NCBI GenBank assembly: GCA_963725415.1
Contig: CAVRZY010000129.1
Span: forward strand, 1-32,070
Source of the DNA: CAVRZY01 sp963725415
Lineage (GTDB): Bacteria > Acidobacteriota > Terriglobia > Bryobacterales > Bryobacteraceae
Direction of reading: 5' to 3'
DNA length: 32,070 nt
Below are positions 30,458-32,070 of this stretch, in pieces. Both the position numbers and the translations under genes were made by a program. The notes beneath the pieces are model-generated. The model was not told the DNA's origin. It saw only the letters and a program-made list of their open reading frames with translations, and made no database searches. Position 1 is the stretch's first letter, and each line of letters starts with the position of its first letter.

Positions 30458-31297
30458 ATGGCTTGTCAATTTCGACATTCGATGTGCAATGAGGCTTTCG
30501 AGAAATGGGATTTCGCGGAGGTCTCGAAGGCCATCCGGAAGGCGGGTTATACGGGGATCGAGATTGCTCCGTTCACCCTGGCAGAAGATCCGGCCGGCCT
30601 GCCTCCGGACAAGCGCCGCGAGTACGCTTCAGTCATCCTCTCGGAAGGGCTGAAGTTCGTGGGCCTGCACTGGCTGATGGTCAGCCCCAAGGGCCTGCAC
30701 GTGACCACGCCGGACAAGGCGCTGCGCGAGCGGAGCTGGGAGTACGTGCGCCGGCTGGTCGATCTGTGCGCGGACCTGGGCCCCGGCGGAGTCATGGTCT
30801 TCGGGTCGCCCCTCCAGCGGAAAACCGTGGGAGGAGTGAGTCGCGCCGAGGCGACCGGGCATTACGTGGATGGGCTGGCCGGAGTTGCGCCGCATGCGGT
30901 CGAGCGCGGCGTGACCGTGTTGGTGGAGGCGCTGCCCCTCCAGCAGTGCGATGTCGTGACATCGCTGGATGAGGCGGCCTCGATCGTCCGGCAAATCGCA
31001 AGTCCTGGAATTCGAACCATGTTCGACAGCCACAACGCCGTCAACGAAACGGAACCTCACGCCGTGCTGGTGGACCGGCACTTCGGGCTGATCCGCCACG
31101 TACACGTCAACGAGATGGACGGCCGGCATCCGGGGACCGGCTCCTACGATTTCAAGCCGGTTCTGGAGGTGCTGGGACGGCGCGGTTATGCGGGCTGGAT
31201 CTCCTTAGAGGCCTTCGACTTCACCCCTGGGGCTGAGAAGATCGCGCAGGATTCTCTGCGCTACCTGGAGTCGGAAATCGCCAAGCTGGGCTTATGA
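30458..31297 (+). CDS. Sugar phosphate isomerase/epimerase-like TIM-barrel protein
   Basis: 279 aa; a GCGAGGTG ribosome site lies about 7 nt before the ATG. This is a xylose-isomerase-like (AP endonuclease 2) barrel: AIRKAGYTGIEIAPFT, FVGLHWLMVSPKGLH, VMVFGSPLQRK, VTVLVEALPLQQCD, GIRTMFDSHNAVNE, IRHVHVNEMDGRHPGTG and GWISLEAFDF. Probable metal ligands are the Glu of VEAL, Asp/His of DSHN, His of HVHVNE and Glu of SLEAF. Cytoplasmic, no signal. Its stop overlaps the next ATG (ATGA), indicating coupling to the epimerase gene. Substrate not assignable; a ketose or inosose is likely for the family. Confidence 0.87.
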   Translation: MACQFRHSMCNEAFEKWDFAEVSKAIRKAGYTGIEIAPFTLAEDPAGLPPDKRREYASVILSEGLKFVGLHWLMVSPKGLHVTTPDKALRERSWEYVRRLVDLCADLGPGGVMVFGSPLQRKTVGGVSRAEATGHYVDGLAGVAPHAVERGVTVLVEALPLQQCDVVTSLDEAASIVRQIASPGIRTMFDSHNAVNETEPHAVLVDRHFGLIRHVHVNEMDGRHPGTGSYDFKPVLEVLGRRGYAGWISLEAFDFTPGAEKIAQDSLRYLESEIAKLGL

Positions 31298-32070
31298 CGA
31301 AGTACGTGGTGACGGGAGGAGCGGGCTTTATCGGATCCGCACTGGTCCGAAGGTTGTTGCGTGAAAACGGCGCCCACGTGGCGGTCATTGACAACTTCCT
31401 GACAGGGCGGGAAGCGAACTTGGACGAGGTGCGTTCCCAGGTCGAGTTTCACTGCACCGATATCTGCCACTACGATGAGATGGCGCCGCTAGTACGGGGG
31501 GCGCACGTGGTCTTTCACCTGGCGGCGATTCCTTCCGTGCCACGCTCGATCACTGACCCGGTCCCATCGCACGAAGTCAATATTGATGGGACGTTCCGAG
31601 TGCTACGCGCCTGCCTGGAGGGCGGTGTGGGGCGTGTGGTCTACGCGGCCTCGTCTTCGGCCTATGGGGACGTCGAAGTGCTTCCGGAAGTGGAGACCCT
31701 GCGGCCGCAGCCCAAATCCCCCTATGCCGCGCAGAAGCTTCTGGGCGAGTATTACGCCAGTGCGTTCCATTCCTGCTTCGGGTTGGAAACCGTCTCCTTG
31801 CGCTTCTTTAACGTGTACGGGCCGCGGCAAGACCCTTCCAGTCCGTACTCCGGGGTGATTTCACTGTTCATGAAGGCGTTGCTGGAGCGGCGCTCGCCGA
31901 CCATCTTCGGCGACGGCGAGCAGTCGCGCGACTTCAGCTTCGTCGAGGACGTTACCGAGCTGTGCCTGAAGGCGGCGCGAGCGCCGGGCGTTGCCGGCAA
32001 GCTTTACAACGGCGGTAACGGCGAACGGTACAGCCTGAATCAGGTGTGGGAATTGCTTCAGAGAATCGAG
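31294..32070 (+). CDS. NAD-dependent sugar-nucleotide epimerase (partial, runs off the window)
   Basis: 259 codons are present; the 3' end is outside the window. The extended short-chain dehydrogenase features are complete so far: Rossmann motif TGGAGFIGS (residues 7-15), D33 (VIDNF) for NAD ribose binding, HLAAIPSVPRS, catalytic S121/S122 (AASSSAYG), Y144 and K148 (SPYAAQK). LRFFNVYGPRQDPSSPYSGV and FGDGEQSRDFSFVEDV follow, typical of UDP-glucose/UDP-GlcNAc 4-epimerases of the WbpP/GalE group. It overlaps the upstream barrel gene by 4 bp. Nucleotide-sugar specificity is open, but the fit to a sugar-activation locus is good. Confidence 0.92.
   Translation, partial: MTKYVVTGGAGFIGSALVRRLLRENGAHVAVIDNFLTGREANLDEVRSQVEFHCTDICHYDEMAPLVRGAHVVFHLAAIPSVPRSITDPVPSHEVNIDGTFRVLRACLEGGVGRVVYAASSSAYGDVEVLPEVETLRPQPKSPYAAQKLLGEYYASAFHSCFGLETVSLRFFNVYGPRQDPSSPYSGVISLFMKALLERRSPTIFGDGEQSRDFSFVEDVTELCLKAARAPGVAGKLYNGGNGERYSLNQVWELLQRIE

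Noticed and set aside
1..32070. tRNA, rRNA or riboswitch genes
   Set aside because: No cloverleaf, rRNA-like or known aptamer consensus was recognised by reading both strands; short structured RNAs could still be missed without a covariance-model search.

Overview
The window is a GC-rich bacterial chromosome segment with mostly tightly packed genes. It most resembles a member of the Acidobacteriota, and within it the Solibacter/Bryobacter-like group. That is an inference from gene content: an Oar-type TonB-dependent receptor with an N-terminal carboxypeptidase-regulatory domain, a DUF6599 protein, Tat-exported DUF362 and aldo/keto reductase proteins, formylglycine sulfatases, secreted GH2 and GH27 glycosidases, and many toxin-antitoxin (TA) modules. 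No rRNA, tRNA or CRISPR array was seen.

Layout. 1-3024: a sulfatase / enolase-superfamily / sulfatase cluster for sulfated or acidic sugars. 3025-3814: a TA relic (intact small antitoxin, internally deleted PIN toxin) and palindromic repeats. 3815-6361: a K+-independent membrane pyrophosphatase followed by an L-rhamnose mutarotase. 6362-7843: a HigA-type antitoxin with a deleted toxin, a duplicated 3' end of the mutarotase gene split by a small inverted-repeat element, and an intact VapBC pair. 7927-9486: a secreted GH27 alpha-galactosidase. 9480-14996: a 387-bp direct repeat, an IS fragment, a miniature element, and a multiply frameshifted Oar/TonB receptor, closed by the second repeat copy inside a radical SAM gene. 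14738-17302: two radical SAM genes. 17487-18773: a secreted, probably (alpha/alpha)6-barrel protein. 18930-25123: a tightly coupled operon of GH2 glycosidase, sugar mutarotase, bifunctional fucokinase/GDP-fucose pyrophosphorylase (Fkp) and RhaT-type transporter; the last two carry many frameshifts. 25186-26858: an exported cysteine-rich V4R-like protein, a HicBA pair and a broken hypothetical gene. 27081-32070: a DUF6599 protein, a Tat-exported Fe-S aldo/keto reductase, a divergent Tat-exported DUF362 protein, a sugar-phosphate-isomerase-like protein and a partial NAD-dependent sugar epimerase.

Functionally the window is about extracellular sugar harvest and sugar activation. Secreted sulfatases and glycosidases release deoxy- or acidic sugars, mutarotases equilibrate anomers, RhaT imports, and Fkp would convert L-fucose to GDP-L-fucose (salvage rather than catabolism). 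The second theme is genome flux: five TA loci or relics, three small inverted-repeat (MITE-like) elements, a truncated IS, and two cases where a gene's 3' end is duplicated around a cassette. The most striking event is a miniature element inserted in frame into the n-region of the Tat signal of the aldo/keto reductase. The frameshift clusters at about 10.7-13.5 kb and 19.5-23.0 kb may be real decay or consensus errors, because reading frames recover repeatedly within conserved sequence.
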